In this document: piece by piece, positions 22,215 to 32,100 of the stretch | Numbering within the stretch: the stretch's first letter is position 1 | Layout of the letters: each line of letters opens with the position of its first letter | Source of the DNA: a virus | Reading direction: 5' to 3' (one strand) | IMG/VR virus record: IMGVR_UViG_3300010371_000056 | Coordinates: 1-42,720 of that record | DNA length: 42,720 bases | The notes under the pieces: generated by a model | Seen by the model: the letters and a program-made list of their open reading frames with translations, nothing else | Told to the model about the DNA's origin: nothing | Databases searched by the model: none | Program-made: the position numbers and the translations under genes

Positions 22215-23491
22215 AAAACATGAGATGGGCGCTCATCGGGCTTCTACTGGCTGTCTCACTGGCACAGTCACAGGCGGTTTACAACTATTTTCCACCTCCA
22301 GGGATTACCTACACCACCGCTGGTGGTATGGCACTCGGTTCAACAACCGCGCAGGGCGCTGGGACTTTCAACGCTCAGGGACTCTACATAAACGGAGTTC
22401 CAGTAGGAACTGGCTCCGGCAGCGTCACGAGCGTTTCGGTGGTGACCGCAAACGGGTTGTCTGGCACCGTCGCCTCACCGGCAACGACGCCAGCGATTAC
22501 GCTTAGCCCCACGTTCACAGGAATTGTCTACAGCACGGGGAGTGCATTTCAGGCTGCAGTAGCGACCAACTTCCCGGTACTGAATCAGAACACGACGGGT
22601 AATGCGGCCACAGCGACTCTCGCCGCGACTGCGACTGCGGCAGCGAGTGCGCCGACTCCGTGCGGATCAGGGCAAGCAGCACAGGGCATCAACGCAAGTT
22701 TCAACGCGATTGGCTGCATTACCCCGTTTTCGGTCGTAAATGAGAGTGCGAATACGGTATTCTCTGGACCCGCTTCCGGTACTGCGGCGCTCCCGGCGTT
22801 CCGCCCGTTGGTTCCGGCTGATCTACCGCTATCTACTCCGATGACGTTTAGCGGCGCCAACACGTTCACGGCAGACAATACTTTCACGGGCGCCACTACG
22901 ATGACTCCGAGTGCCGGTGTCGGACTGGCGGTAAATGGAAATGCGAGCAATGATGCGATCGATATCACTAACGGGGCAGGCCACTACTCCCAGATTACCG
23001 GCAGTTCAACGGCAGGGTCATCTTTTGGTCTTCATGTAGTAGCTGGCACGAACTCGAGCGACGTTGCCTTTAGGGTAACCAACCGCGCGGGGACGTCTAA
23101 TTATTTCTCTGTGGGCGGAGACGGTAGTGTATCCATCACAGATAGCGCTGGCGGCGGTCCTTACCAGGTCGGTTACCTTGGTACGCCCCTAAACAGCCAA
23201 AGCCTGCCGTACACGCTGCTGCCTTCGGATCGCGGTAAAACCGTAGAGTTGAGCGGCTCATCTGGCACAGTGACCATTCCATCGGGCGTTTTCTCAGCCG
23301 GAGACGTGGTCACGATTCTCGCATTCTCCGGCACGACCGCGTACACGATAGCCCCTGCCGGCGGAGTGACACTCTACTGGGCGATCGGCAATCTGACGAC
23401 GGGATCGAGGACGCTTACTTCCGTAGGACTTGCGACGATCCTGTGCGTCAATAGCACGACATTCGTGATCAGCGGCTCAGGCATCACGTGA
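22211..23491 (+). CDS. Fibre-like protein with Sec signal peptide
   Basis: A 426-aa protein. GTG 22211 (GTGA overlap) is preferred to ATG 22199 or 22220 because it gives a classic signal peptide: VKNMRWALIGLLLAVSLAQS then QA before VYNYF. The rest is G/S/T/A/N-rich beta repeat with fibre motifs such as GSVTSVSVVTANGLSGTV, NTVFSGPASGTAALPAFRPL and GANTFTADNTFTGATTM, as in prophage tail fibres. A C-x17-C pair (PCGSGQ ... IGCITP) is present. It lies inside the connector gene string, so it is probably an inserted appendage gene. Export of a fibre before assembly is unusual. Confidence 0.65.
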   Translation: MKNMRWALIGLLLAVSLAQSQAVYNYFPPPGITYTTAGGMALGSTTAQGAGTFNAQGLYINGVPVGTGSGSVTSVSVVTANGLSGTVASPATTPAITLSPTFTGIVYSTGSAFQAAVATNFPVLNQNTTGNAATATLAATATAAASAPTPCGSGQAAQGINASFNAIGCITPFSVVNESANTVFSGPASGTAALPAFRPLVPADLPLSTPMTFSGANTFTADNTFTGATTMTPSAGVGLAVNGNASNDAIDITNGAGHYSQITGSSTAGSSFGLHVVAGTNSSDVAFRVTNRAGTSNYFSVGGDGSVSITDSAGGGPYQVGYLGTPLNSQSLPYTLLPSDRGKTVELSGSSGTVTIPSGVFSAGDVVTILAFSGTTAYTIAPAGGVTLYWAIGNLTTGSRTLTSVGLATILCVNSTTFVISGSGIT

Positions 23492-24231
23492 CCAAGAAAC
23501 TCGCGGTACTGCTCTCGGTACTTCCGAAGGTCGCGCTGGCAGGCGGTGTTCTCAATATCCTGCTCGCTGGCGCAATCGCAACTCTGACGGTCTCAGCGTC
23601 TCCGTCGTCTATCACGTACGCATTCCCGAGCGCGAACCTGACGTCGTCCTCGGCAACCTGCACTGGCGCGGGCGGAGTACCGCCATACTCCTACGCATGG
23701 TCCTGGGCGAGTGGTGGCACGGGCATTATCATCAACTCAGCGTCGAGCTCCTCGACGTCTTTCACCGTCACCGGCGCGACCGTTAATAGCACCTACACTG
23801 GCACCGCGCATTGCACCGCTACCGATATGCGCCCGGTGACATCTCCGTTCTCCGGAGTCGTTAGCATCTCAATGAGCCGTATCCCGTTACTGCCACCGTT
23901 TGTAGGTACAGCGACGATGGTTGCGGGACAGGCAGCTTCGGAGACTGGGTATGACACCAATGCCCAAACCATTGGCTCACTGAGTCCGAGCACCGATTAC
24001 AACGGCAATCCAGTAGCCGGAGTGTTCTGTCACACCGGGTCCCTCACCTTGGAGATCCCTCAATTGCCTCCCAATCAGTTCTACATCACAACGCTTTCGG
24101 TCAACGGGACTCTTTACGCTGAGTCCAGTGCGTCTTTCAGTTACACAGCTCCATACGCGACGTGGACATGGACCAGCGCCGCAAGTTGCCCATTTATCAA
24201 TGGGAGCAGCTACCCGGTGTACTACTACTGA
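23488..24231 (+). CDS. Exported PKD/Ig-like domain protein
   Basis: A 247-aa protein with GTG overlapping the previous stop. N-terminal basic MTKK and a long hydrophobic run (LAVLLSVLPKVALAGGVLN, then ILLAGAIATLTV) suggest a signal peptide or anchor. Residues about 35-120 contain a PKD-like repeat (GGVPPYSYAWSWASGG). The remainder is beta-rich with cysteines. Likely a companion of the exported fibre upstream. It ends TGATG into the adaptor gene. Confidence 0.6.
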   Translation: MTKKLAVLLSVLPKVALAGGVLNILLAGAIATLTVSASPSSITYAFPSANLTSSSATCTGAGGVPPYSYAWSWASGGTGIIINSASSSSTSFTVTGATVNSTYTGTAHCTATDMRPVTSPFSGVVSISMSRIPLLPPFVGTATMVAGQAASETGYDTNAQTIGSLSPSTDYNGNPVAGVFCHTGSLTLEIPQLPPNQFYITTLSVNGTLYAESSASFSYTAPYATWTWTSAASCPFINGSSYPVYYY

Positions 24232-25019
24232 TGTCAACGCCAGGCCTAAATCCACTCTCCTTCAACGCTTGGGTGCAAACCATAGGCACGCTCGCCGTGG
24301 CTCTTACCGAGGAGTCCTCTGGCGTCTATGGATTCGTTGATGGACCCCTTCAGCAGATACTCCCGCAGATCCTTTCCTATGCTGAGGGCAGGATACAGCG
24401 CGACCTCGATATGCTTCAGGCGCGCACGTCGAACACGTATACGCTGGTGTCTGGCAATAATCTGCTTCCAGTCCCGGTGAATGATTTCCTCACCATAGAG
24501 ACGGTCGAGATCACGCAGAATAGCGGCTCTACTGTGGTCAATAGCACTCCACTTACGCCTGTTTCGCGAGAGTTCATCCAGAACTGCTACAGCGGCCTCT
24601 CGCAATCAGATCAACCGCGGTTCTTTGCCATGTACGGGGACAACTTCGCAGATGGTGCTAATTCGTTTGTGAACTTGCTACTCGGTCCGCCGCCGAATTA
24701 CGCCTACGCCGTCCGGATAACGGGAACGATCCGCATGCCGTCGCTGTATCAGTATGCGAGCAATGGACCTGCCGACAGTCAGTACACGTACATCTCCGCG
24801 TACTATCCTGACCTTTTGGTCATGGCGAGCATGATCTTCGTGAGCGCGTTTCAGCGCCAATTCAGTTCCGCAAGCGATGACCCTGCGATGGGTCAGACAT
24901 ACGAGAAGCAGTACCAGGCGCTGCGCCTCGGTGCAATCGCTGAGGAGAATCGGAAGAAACTCGAGGGCTCCGGCTGGTCAAGCTATAGCACTCCGGTTTC
25001 GGCAACCCCGACGCGGTGA
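24231..25019 (+). CDS. Phage adaptor protein (SU10-adaptor-like)
   Basis: A 262-aa protein; ATG 24231 overlaps the previous stop, and an upstream open stretch lies over the previous gene. It shows the pattern of podoviral adaptor proteins: LPQILSYAEGRIQRDLDMLQ, LTPVSREFIQNCYSG, RFFAMYGDN, VRITGTIRMP, YYPDLLVMASMIFVSAFQR, then DDPAMGQTYEKQYQALRLGA and a charged end. Adaptors bind the portal ring and connect it to the tail. With 20126 and 25023 it forms the connector set. Confidence 0.68.
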   Translation: MSTPGLNPLSFNAWVQTIGTLAVALTEESSGVYGFVDGPLQQILPQILSYAEGRIQRDLDMLQARTSNTYTLVSGNNLLPVPVNDFLTIETVEITQNSGSTVVNSTPLTPVSREFIQNCYSGLSQSDQPRFFAMYGDNFADGANSFVNLLLGPPPNYAYAVRITGTIRMPSLYQYASNGPADSQYTYISAYYPDLLVMASMIFVSAFQRQFSSASDDPAMGQTYEKQYQALRLGAIAEENRKKLEGSGWSSYSTPVSATPTR

Positions 25020-25022
25020 TGC

Positions 25023-27074
25023 ATGCCGCACGCTGTTTTCAAACTTGCACCATTCTCTGGGGTGAACACCACGGAGACGCCGGCGCTGAATGAGAATTCA
25101 GGGGTTTCGCAGAGTAACCTGATCCGATTTCAGCCAGATCCTCCGTTCGCAGCCCTTCTGCAGAAACTCGGCGGCTGGTCGCGCTTCTTCGCAACTGCGA
25201 TGGTTGCCGTCGTGCGCGCACTGTGGGCATGGGAGGACATCAATCTCAATTCCTGGCTTGCGCTTGGCACGCAGGCCATTCCTGCGACGACACACTCGCA
25301 GCTAGCAGTAATCACCGGTAGCACTCTCACGGACATTACGCCGTTGCAGGCTAGCAGCCAGTTCACACCGGTTGCGGCGGCTACCACGATCGGTAGTCCC
25401 TTGGTCACGATAACGGATAGCGTCACAACTGGCGTAAACAACAGCTGCAGCGTCTATATTCCCATCCACATCGCCGTCGGTGGCATCGTTCTTTTTGGGC
25501 TTTACCCATGTGATCCTGATGGTCACACCGGCTCGACGACGTACACCGTATATGCCCGCACACAACTTGGGGCGTTAAATCCTGCGATCAATGCGAATTC
25601 CGCGACGCTGCCAGCGCTTTCCACCGTTTCATCATCGAATGTCGTCACCGTATCGCTTCCAAACCACGGCTACGCCGTTGGCGGCACATACCCGCTTCTC
25701 GTCTCGACTACCATAGGAGGACTGACGCTATACGGAAATTTCATTGTCGAAAGCGTTATCGATGCGAATACGTTTGAAGTCATCGCCAGCGCCCCTGCTA
25801 CGTCGACTGCCTCTGGTGTGCCTGTCAATGGCGGCAATGTCATCTATGTGTACAACGGGCTAGGTACGCCGACGACACCGCCTTCAGCGCTGCCGATTGA
25901 GGCCAGCGACTGGATGCTAGCGAACTTCGGCGAGGACTTGATTGCATGCTCGACGAGTTCAACTGACTCCATGGTTCCGTATCAACCGATCTATCTCTGG
26001 ACGCCGGGGCAGCAGCCGACTGCGGCGGTGATTCCGGAGGCGCCCCCGGTAAATGATGGAGTTTTCGTCGCCATGCCGCAGAGGCAGATCGTTGCATGGG
26101 GATCGACGGCGACCGGCATACAGGATCCGCTCCTCATCAACTGGTGCGATGTCGACAATCCGAGCCAGTGGATAGCGCTGGTAACGAACCAGGCGGGATC
26201 GGATCGTATCCCGACCGGCTCAAAGATAGTCTCCTGCGTACAGGGGCCGCAGCAGGCGTTCGTATGGACGGACATCGATGTCTACTCGATGCAGTACGTC
26301 GGGCCACCCTATGTGTATTCCTTCAACCAGTTAGGCACCGGGTGCGGTCTCATCGGGCGAAAGGCTGCTGGCTTCTACAATGGAACGCCCTACTGGATGG
26401 GCTTTGAGCAGTTCTACGTCTACGGCGCTGCTGGCGTCGAAATCCTGCCATGCTCAGTGTGGGATGCCGTGTTCCAGAATCTCTATCCCGGAGCTGCGGC
26501 AGCGTCGAAGATTCGTTTCGCGGTTAACTCCCTGTTCGGCGAAATCCAGTGGTTCTACCCATCTGCGAATGGGGATGGAGAGGTTGATTCGTACGTAAAG
26601 TACAATGTAAATCTAGGTCTCTGGGACTACGGCTCTCTAGGCCGCAGCGCTTGGGTAGACCAGTCTGTGCTCGGACCTCCTATCGGATCTGATCCGGTGT
26701 CGAAACTCCTGTTCCAGCACGAGACGTCGAATGACGCTGATGGAGCGGCGATGCAACCGTTCTTCCAGACCGGCTATTTCACGATTGCGGAGGGAGACTT
26801 CAAGACATTCGTCGACTTGGTGTGGCCGGATATGAGATGGGGAAAATTCAGCGCCGCACAGGATGCGACAGTGCAGATTACGTTCCTGGTGGCAGATTAT
26901 CCCGGTGACACACCGAAGACATTCGGGCCGTATACCGTCACACAGGCGACGCAGTATTTCAACACGAGACTTCGCGGTCGACTCGTCGCAATCAAGATTT
27001 CGAGCAGCGATCTCGGGACGTTCTGGCGTATTGGCGCCCTTCGGTACCGCTATGCGCGGGACGGGAAATTCTAA
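25023..27074 (+). CDS. Tail accessory / packaged DNA stabilisation protein (P22 gp10-like)
   Basis: A 683-aa beta-propeller-type protein. N-terminus NLIRFQPDPPFAALLQKLGG followed by WSRF and VRALWAWEDIN, with LALGTQA, matches large podoviral tail proteins of the gp10/tail-hub type. The middle holds Ig-like or insert strands and a segment with PNDGVFVAMPQRQIVAWGS-like propeller blades. The C-terminal part (RGRLVAIKISSSDLGTFWRI then RYRYARDG) is typical of the family, and is thought to plug the tail and keep DNA inside. Confidence 0.68.
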   Translation: MPHAVFKLAPFSGVNTTETPALNENSGVSQSNLIRFQPDPPFAALLQKLGGWSRFFATAMVAVVRALWAWEDINLNSWLALGTQAIPATTHSQLAVITGSTLTDITPLQASSQFTPVAAATTIGSPLVTITDSVTTGVNNSCSVYIPIHIAVGGIVLFGLYPCDPDGHTGSTTYTVYARTQLGALNPAINANSATLPALSTVSSSNVVTVSLPNHGYAVGGTYPLLVSTTIGGLTLYGNFIVESVIDANTFEVIASAPATSTASGVPVNGGNVIYVYNGLGTPTTPPSALPIEASDWMLANFGEDLIACSTSSTDSMVPYQPIYLWTPGQQPTAAVIPEAPPVNDGVFVAMPQRQIVAWGSTATGIQDPLLINWCDVDNPSQWIALVTNQAGSDRIPTGSKIVSCVQGPQQAFVWTDIDVYSMQYVGPPYVYSFNQLGTGCGLIGRKAAGFYNGTPYWMGFEQFYVYGAAGVEILPCSVWDAVFQNLYPGAAAASKIRFAVNSLFGEIQWFYPSANGDGEVDSYVKYNVNLGLWDYGSLGRSAWVDQSVLGPPIGSDPVSKLLFQHETSNDADGAAMQPFFQTGYFTIAEGDFKTFVDLVWPDMRWGKFSAAQDATVQITFLVADYPGDTPKTFGPYTVTQATQYFNTRLRGRLVAIKISSSDLGTFWRIGALRYRYARDGKF

Positions 27075-27457
27075 TGGTATCTCAACCGCCAACGCCACAA
27101 TCGGGAGCGCCACTTTCCGACCTGCTCACGGCGGTCAAGAATCTCGTCATCGCGCTGAATGGCGCGACGCAGGCGTTCAAGGAGGTCAATGGACTATCCA
27201 CCCTGGAGGGAATCACTGCGCCGACAGTAGTTAAGACCACGCCAGGGCGGGTGGTAAGAGTGAGTATCATCGTTGCCGGAACCGGAACTCCAGGAATGAT
27301 ATATGACTCGGCGAGCTTGACTCAGGTAATGCCGCTGTGGGTAATTCCTCTTAATGCAGCGTCTAATGGTGAGCCGTACGTGGTGAATCTACCGACTGAC
27401 TCAGGAATACTCGTTGTTCCTGCCTCAGGACAGTCGTTATCGGTATCATGGAGCTAG
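27074..27457 (+). CDS. Small virion-type protein
   Basis: A 127-aa protein, ATG overlapping the previous stop (TAATG). It has a helical N-terminal half (LSDLLTAVKNLVIALNGATQ) and a beta domain (VVRVSIIVAGTGTPGMIYDS then LPTDSGILVVPASGQ). The pattern occurs in phage structural proteins near the tail hub. Its end carries the ribosome-binding site of the next gene (GGAG 27450-27453). Confidence 0.6.
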   Translation: MVSQPPTPQSGAPLSDLLTAVKNLVIALNGATQAFKEVNGLSTLEGITAPTVVKTTPGRVVRVSIIVAGTGTPGMIYDSASLTQVMPLWVIPLNAASNGEPYVVNLPTDSGILVVPASGQSLSVSWS

Positions 27458-27459
27458 AA

Positions 27460-28413
27460 ATGCCGCTTCTTCCAGGTAAAGAGAACATCGGGCACAACAT
27501 CGAGGAAATGGAGGAACACGGACACTCTCGAGCCCAGTCGATTGCCGCAGCTCTGAGCGTAGCGCGCAAGCATCGTGAGAGCGGCGGATCGACGGTAACT
27601 CGCTTTCACGTTGGCCCGATCCATGCCTCAGTCTCAGGGCGCACGGACCATCTGCCAATGACCGTTGAGTCTGGTAGCTACGTACTGCCTGCGGACATTG
27701 TTTCTGCTGGCGGCGAGGGGAATACGCTCGCTGGCTTCAAGGTTCTCCGGCGCACCTTCGGCGGTGAGCCTTATGGAGGCGGTCAGTCGCCATATGGCCA
27801 GAGTGAGGGCGTCTACGGGCTACCAGTCGCCTATGCCAAGGGTGGCCGCGTCAAGGCTGCTGGCGTCCTCTTCCGAGATCCTGACGGTAAGGTGCTCCTG
27901 ATGCATCGCACGGACGGCCAGGGATGGGCATTTCCCGGTGGTGGCATCGAGAAGGGCGAGCGGCCAGAGCAGGCGGCGCGGCGTGAGGTGCGTGAAGAGA
28001 CTGGGCACGATCACGATGGCGGCTTATCACCCTTCATGCACAGCAATGGTGATGTTGAATTTACCACCTACTTGGCACATGCTTCGGATGGGTTTAAGCC
28101 AACGCTCAACGATGAGCATGACACGGCCAAATGGGTGAGTCTTGATGAAGCCGAAAAGCTCCCACTGCATCCAGGAGTGCGAACCGCGCTCGAGAAGCTC
28201 AAGCGACGTGTTCGCAAAGCCGCCGGTGGCGAATCTTCAGGTGTGCCCATCGTCGCAGCTGGAGGAGAATGGGTGATAAGTCCTGAGCAGGTAAAGCGAG
28301 TCGGCCATGGTGATATCGACGCTGGGCATCGTGTGCTCGATGCGTTTGTCAAGCGAGTCCGCGAGGAACTCATTGGCACATTGCAGAAACTCCCAGGACC
28401 CAAGCGCGATTGA
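27460..28413 (+). CDS. Virion-type protein with inserted Nudix hydrolase domain
   Basis: A 317-aa protein. Start ATG 27460 is chosen because GGAG lies 6 nt upstream (27450-27453) and because related phage proteins begin MPL; ATG 27448 is the alternative. Residues 1-120 and about 264-317 (GVPIVAAGGEWVISPEQVKR ... DIDAGHRVLDAFVKRVREEL ... LPGPKRD) belong to a conserved phage protein family of unknown role. Between them lies a complete Nudix domain with box G161-x5-E167-x7-R175-E176-V-x-E179-E180-x-G182. Nudix enzymes cleave nucleoside diphosphates linked to another group. K-GG motif AKGGRVKAAG sits at the insertion edge. Confidence 0.78.
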   Translation: MPLLPGKENIGHNIEEMEEHGHSRAQSIAAALSVARKHRESGGSTVTRFHVGPIHASVSGRTDHLPMTVESGSYVLPADIVSAGGEGNTLAGFKVLRRTFGGEPYGGGQSPYGQSEGVYGLPVAYAKGGRVKAAGVLFRDPDGKVLLMHRTDGQGWAFPGGGIEKGERPEQAARREVREETGHDHDGGLSPFMHSNGDVEFTTYLAHASDGFKPTLNDEHDTAKWVSLDEAEKLPLHPGVRTALEKLKRRVRKAAGGESSGVPIVAAGGEWVISPEQVKRVGHGDIDAGHRVLDAFVKRVREELIGTLQKLPGPKRD

Positions 28414-28415
28414 CT

Positions 28416-28910
28416 ATGAACATCTACGACGATCTTCAGATCCGCGTTGCAACCGTCGATGATCTCCAGGAGATCATGAAGCTAGCCATGGAGGTAGCGA
28501 AGGAAAATGCGCTGTTCGACACGACGCCAGAGCACCTCCTCAGGATTGTCTGGCCGTGCCTTACACAACAGTCCGGCATCATCGGCGTGATTGGTAGGCG
28601 CAGCGGAAGCATTGAGGGGATGGTGGTACTTGTCGTCGGCACATTGACCTATAGCGACACTCCTTGCGTGGAGGAGAAGTGTGTATTTGTACGAAAGGAA
28701 TTCAGGGCAGCCAAGGGAGGTCGTGCGCATAAGCTCCTCCAGTTCTCCAAGAGCGTGGCGAACGGTCTGAAGCTGCCGTTGTTGATTGGCGTACTGTCGA
28801 ATTCCGAAACTAAGCAAAAGGTTGCGATGTACCAGAGGGAATTCGGTGAACCAGCAGGATGCTTTTGGGTATGGAATGGCCCTAAAACTGGAGCCGCGAA
28901 GGTAGCCTGA
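28416..28910 (+). CDS. GNAT-like acetyltransferase-fold protein
   Basis: A 164-aa protein; ATG 28416 preferred over TTG 28410. IRVATVDDLQEIMKLAMEVA is a typical GNAT start. A central strand pair (GMVVLVVGTLTYSD) and CVFVRKEFRAAKGGRAHKLL, resembling the acetyl-CoA loop (V.KEFR...GG.A..LL), follow. The usual R/Q-x-x-G-x-G/A motif is only approximate. Proteins of this type occur next to the family encoded at 27460 in related phages. Substrate unknown. Confidence 0.65.
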   Translation: MNIYDDLQIRVATVDDLQEIMKLAMEVAKENALFDTTPEHLLRIVWPCLTQQSGIIGVIGRRSGSIEGMVVLVVGTLTYSDTPCVEEKCVFVRKEFRAAKGGRAHKLLQFSKSVANGLKLPLLIGVLSNSETKQKVAMYQREFGEPAGCFWVWNGPKTGAAKVA

Positions 28911-29111
28911 ATGACCAAGCCAAGACAAGGAGATAAACCGCGCGGGTGGACGATGACACCAGTGCAGACTGGCATTAAGCATCACGTCGATCATGATATT
29001 CCGTTACGGGGAGTCGGCGTGCGTGGATTACATGTTCCGTGGAATTTGCAAGTGCTTACTGAAGCGGAGAATTGCAGTAAGCACAACAAACTGTTGATGG
29101 GTGAGGTGTAG
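28911..29111 (+). CDS. HNH-like small nuclease domain protein (short)
   Basis: A 66-aa protein with ATG immediately after the previous stop. [20 protein letters not shown] followed by [10 protein letters not shown] and a K-H-N-K end is the core of phage HNH proteins (DH-x2-PL...[10 protein letters not shown]...N). The N-terminal cysteine-containing part that many HNH enzymes carry is absent, so it may be a minimal or truncated HNH nuclease. Confidence 0.6.
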   Translation: MTKPRQGDKPRGWTMTPVQTGIKHHVDHDIPLRGVGVRGLHVPWNLQVLTEAENCSKHNKLLMGEV

Positions 29112-29113
29112 CC

Positions 29114-32100
29114 GTGGGGGGCAAGACTAGCACGAGCCAGTCAAATGTTTCTGTCCCACCTCAGGTGCTCGCGCAGTACCAGAGCGTTGTCAACTCTGCA
29201 AATCAAACAGCACAGACACCGTTTAGCGCTTATTCTGGAGAATTCGTAGCCCCAGTTACGGCAGAGCAAAACGCTGGAATTGCCGCGACTAATTCTGCCG
29301 CGAACGAGGCACAGCCGTACTACGATGCTGCAACAGGGACGCTTGGAGCGACGCAGGGCGCTACGACGCCTGTTAACACCGCGGCCGAGATAGGTACTGC
29401 GGAAAGTGCCGCTCCGCTGACTGGCAAGCAGATAGACAAGTACCTTTCTCCATATTTGGGAACTGTGCTGAGTAGCACGGAAGCTATACAAAATCAGGAG
29501 AATCAACAGCAGCAAGCGGGACAATTGGGGGATGCGATAACGTCTGGGGCTTTCGGTTCTGATCGAACTGGAATTGCTGCTGCAAATCTCGCACAGCAAC
29601 AGGAATTGGCTAATGCGAATGTCATTAGCGGGATCGCTAATACCGGCTACCAGTCCGCGTTGAGTACCGCGCAGGGGCAGCAGCAAATTGGACTAGCTGG
29701 AGCCAGTCAGTTGGCAAATATAGGACAAACCGCATATGGCGAGGGCGCCAACACGGCATCTGAGTTGGGTGAACTGGGTACCGGTGCGGAGTCGGCTGGA
29801 TTAGCGGGCGCACAGGCGGAAATTCAAGCCGGTACCGTGCAGCAGCAGACTCAGCAAGCGCAAGATACCGCTCTGTACAATCAATTTTTGCAGCAGCAAT
29901 CGTATCCATTTCAAGTTGGGCAATGGCTCGCTGACATCTCCGAGGGAACGGGCAGTCTTTCGGGCTCGACTACGACCACAACGCAGCCCGGCGGCTTCTT
30001 CTCTGACAAGCGTTTGAAGCACGACATCAAGAAGATTGGCGAGACCTACGATGGGCAGACCGTGTACTCATACAAGATGCACGGCGATCCACGCACGCAC
30101 ATCGGACTCATTGCCCAGGATGTGGAGAAGAAGCATCCCGAGGCTGTTGGGCTTGCTGGTGGCTTCAAGGTGGTTGATTACGGTAAGGCCACGAAGGAAG
30201 CCGCTAACAAAGACCACTTTTATACCGGCGGCGTCGTACCGTTCCGTCGTATTCATCGCGATACCGGCGGCGGACTTGCGGGAGTTCTCCAGGCCCAGGA
30301 ACAGATGTACGGCTCGATGCCGGCTAATAGGCAACGGCAGGTCTATACCGGTACCGGTGGAGGCCGGTCTCTCGCTGTAGCGAATGCCCCAGCATCACCG
30401 CCACCATCGGGGGCCAGCGAGCTCGGCCAGACGATGAGTCTCGCTGACAAGGGCTATAAGCTCTACGGTGATATCACGGGTCCTGGTGCGGCTTCTCCTG
30501 CGTCTGCTGAACTTGGATCCTATGCTGGCGGCTTGGCTCCTCAAACGGCGTCTCTAGTCGGCGATGCTGCTACACCGAGCGTTGCGGCTGATTCGGCCAC
30601 TCTGAGCGGAGTAGGCGATTCCGCTCTCGCCTCACAGATGGCTGGCGAAGGACTGGCTGCCGGCGCTGGGAGTGGAGCGGCGACGGGAGCTGCAGCAGCA
30701 GGGGCGGGCGCTGCGGCTGGGGCAGCAGGAGCTGCTGCTGGAACCGCAGCTGCAGGTGTCGGGACTACCGCGGCGGCAGATGCTGCAGCAGCTCTGGCAG
30801 CAGAATACGCTGCAGCAGATGTCGGGATTGCCGCTGCCATGGCTGCGAAGCGCGGGGGCGCTGTGCGCCGTGGCTACGATGCCGGTGGCATGCCGTATTC
30901 AGGCGCTGCAGGGCTTGCAGGCCCCTATGCCGATACTACTGGCGACATGAACATTCCGGATGAGCGGAACACGAACACGCTCAAGGCGGCTCCTGCTGCC
31001 GGCAAGCAGCCGACTGGCCTGCAAGACATGTTGTACATGGGCAATCCTGACGATTGGTCGAGTCTCATGGGCTCGACGTTCAGTAACCAAGCGCTGGCCA
31101 TGGGAGGCGTTGCTGGACGCAAGGGATATGACGATGGCGGTGCGCCGTCAGGCGACGATGGCGCGAACGACGTGCAGAGCGCCCCAGCGGCGACAAGCGA
31201 TGTTCCATCTAGCGGCTTGGCCGGGTGGTGGGAGCGAAACAAGGGAACTGTCTTGCCGATCCTGGCAGGAATCGGGGCTGCTGGTACCGCACGGACTGTG
31301 CACCCTGGCGTAGCGCTCGCCGCCGGTCTTGAGGCAGCGGCGAACGACTACGTGCCCACGCAGGAAGGTCTAGCGAAGGCGCAGCGCGAGCAGGCGCTGG
31401 CAGAGGCGCAACGGCTGCAGAACGTGCCACTCGGCGTCAAGGCGCGTATAGCGCAGTCGATCATGCCTTCTGGCACAGGAAGTCCGGTTGCCGCTCCTGC
31501 AACTGGCGTCGCGCCTCAGCAGCTAGTGCAAACAACGGCTGCCCCCACCAATCCAGCGCCTGCGACCATCGCTAGCACTGCACCTCAGAAACCCGCACAG
31601 CCTTCCGATAGCGGCGCACAGACGGCCGCGGGACTTGCGGCACAGTATCGGTCGCGATTCTTCGTCAATACCGCGCGCACTCCGGAGGAGCAAGCGCAGA
31701 AGGATGAGGCTATCAAGAAGGACTGGGCAGTCGGCGGCCAAATGTTCGAGCAGCAGGCCGACACTGATTTTCAAGCGCGTGTACAACGTGACCAGCAGGC
31801 AAATCGCAATGCGGCTCAGCAGCTAGCGGACATTCAGTACGCTCAGGCCACTGACCAGACCGCCACTCCTGTGGCTCGGGCTGCCGCTCTCGCACGGTAC
31901 AACGCGTTGCGGCAGTGGACGGGAGATGGAACGGCAATTGAGGGTGGCATTGTCAAGAACTCACGGACGAATCAGCCAGAGATTGGCACGATTGCTCAGC
32001 AGGGGTTGACACCGGAACAGGCCGCTAGCCTTAAGATTCAAGAAAGCTCGCCGGTCGATACGGGTGCACCCGCGCGCGAGCCGCTTTCGACCTGGGCCGC

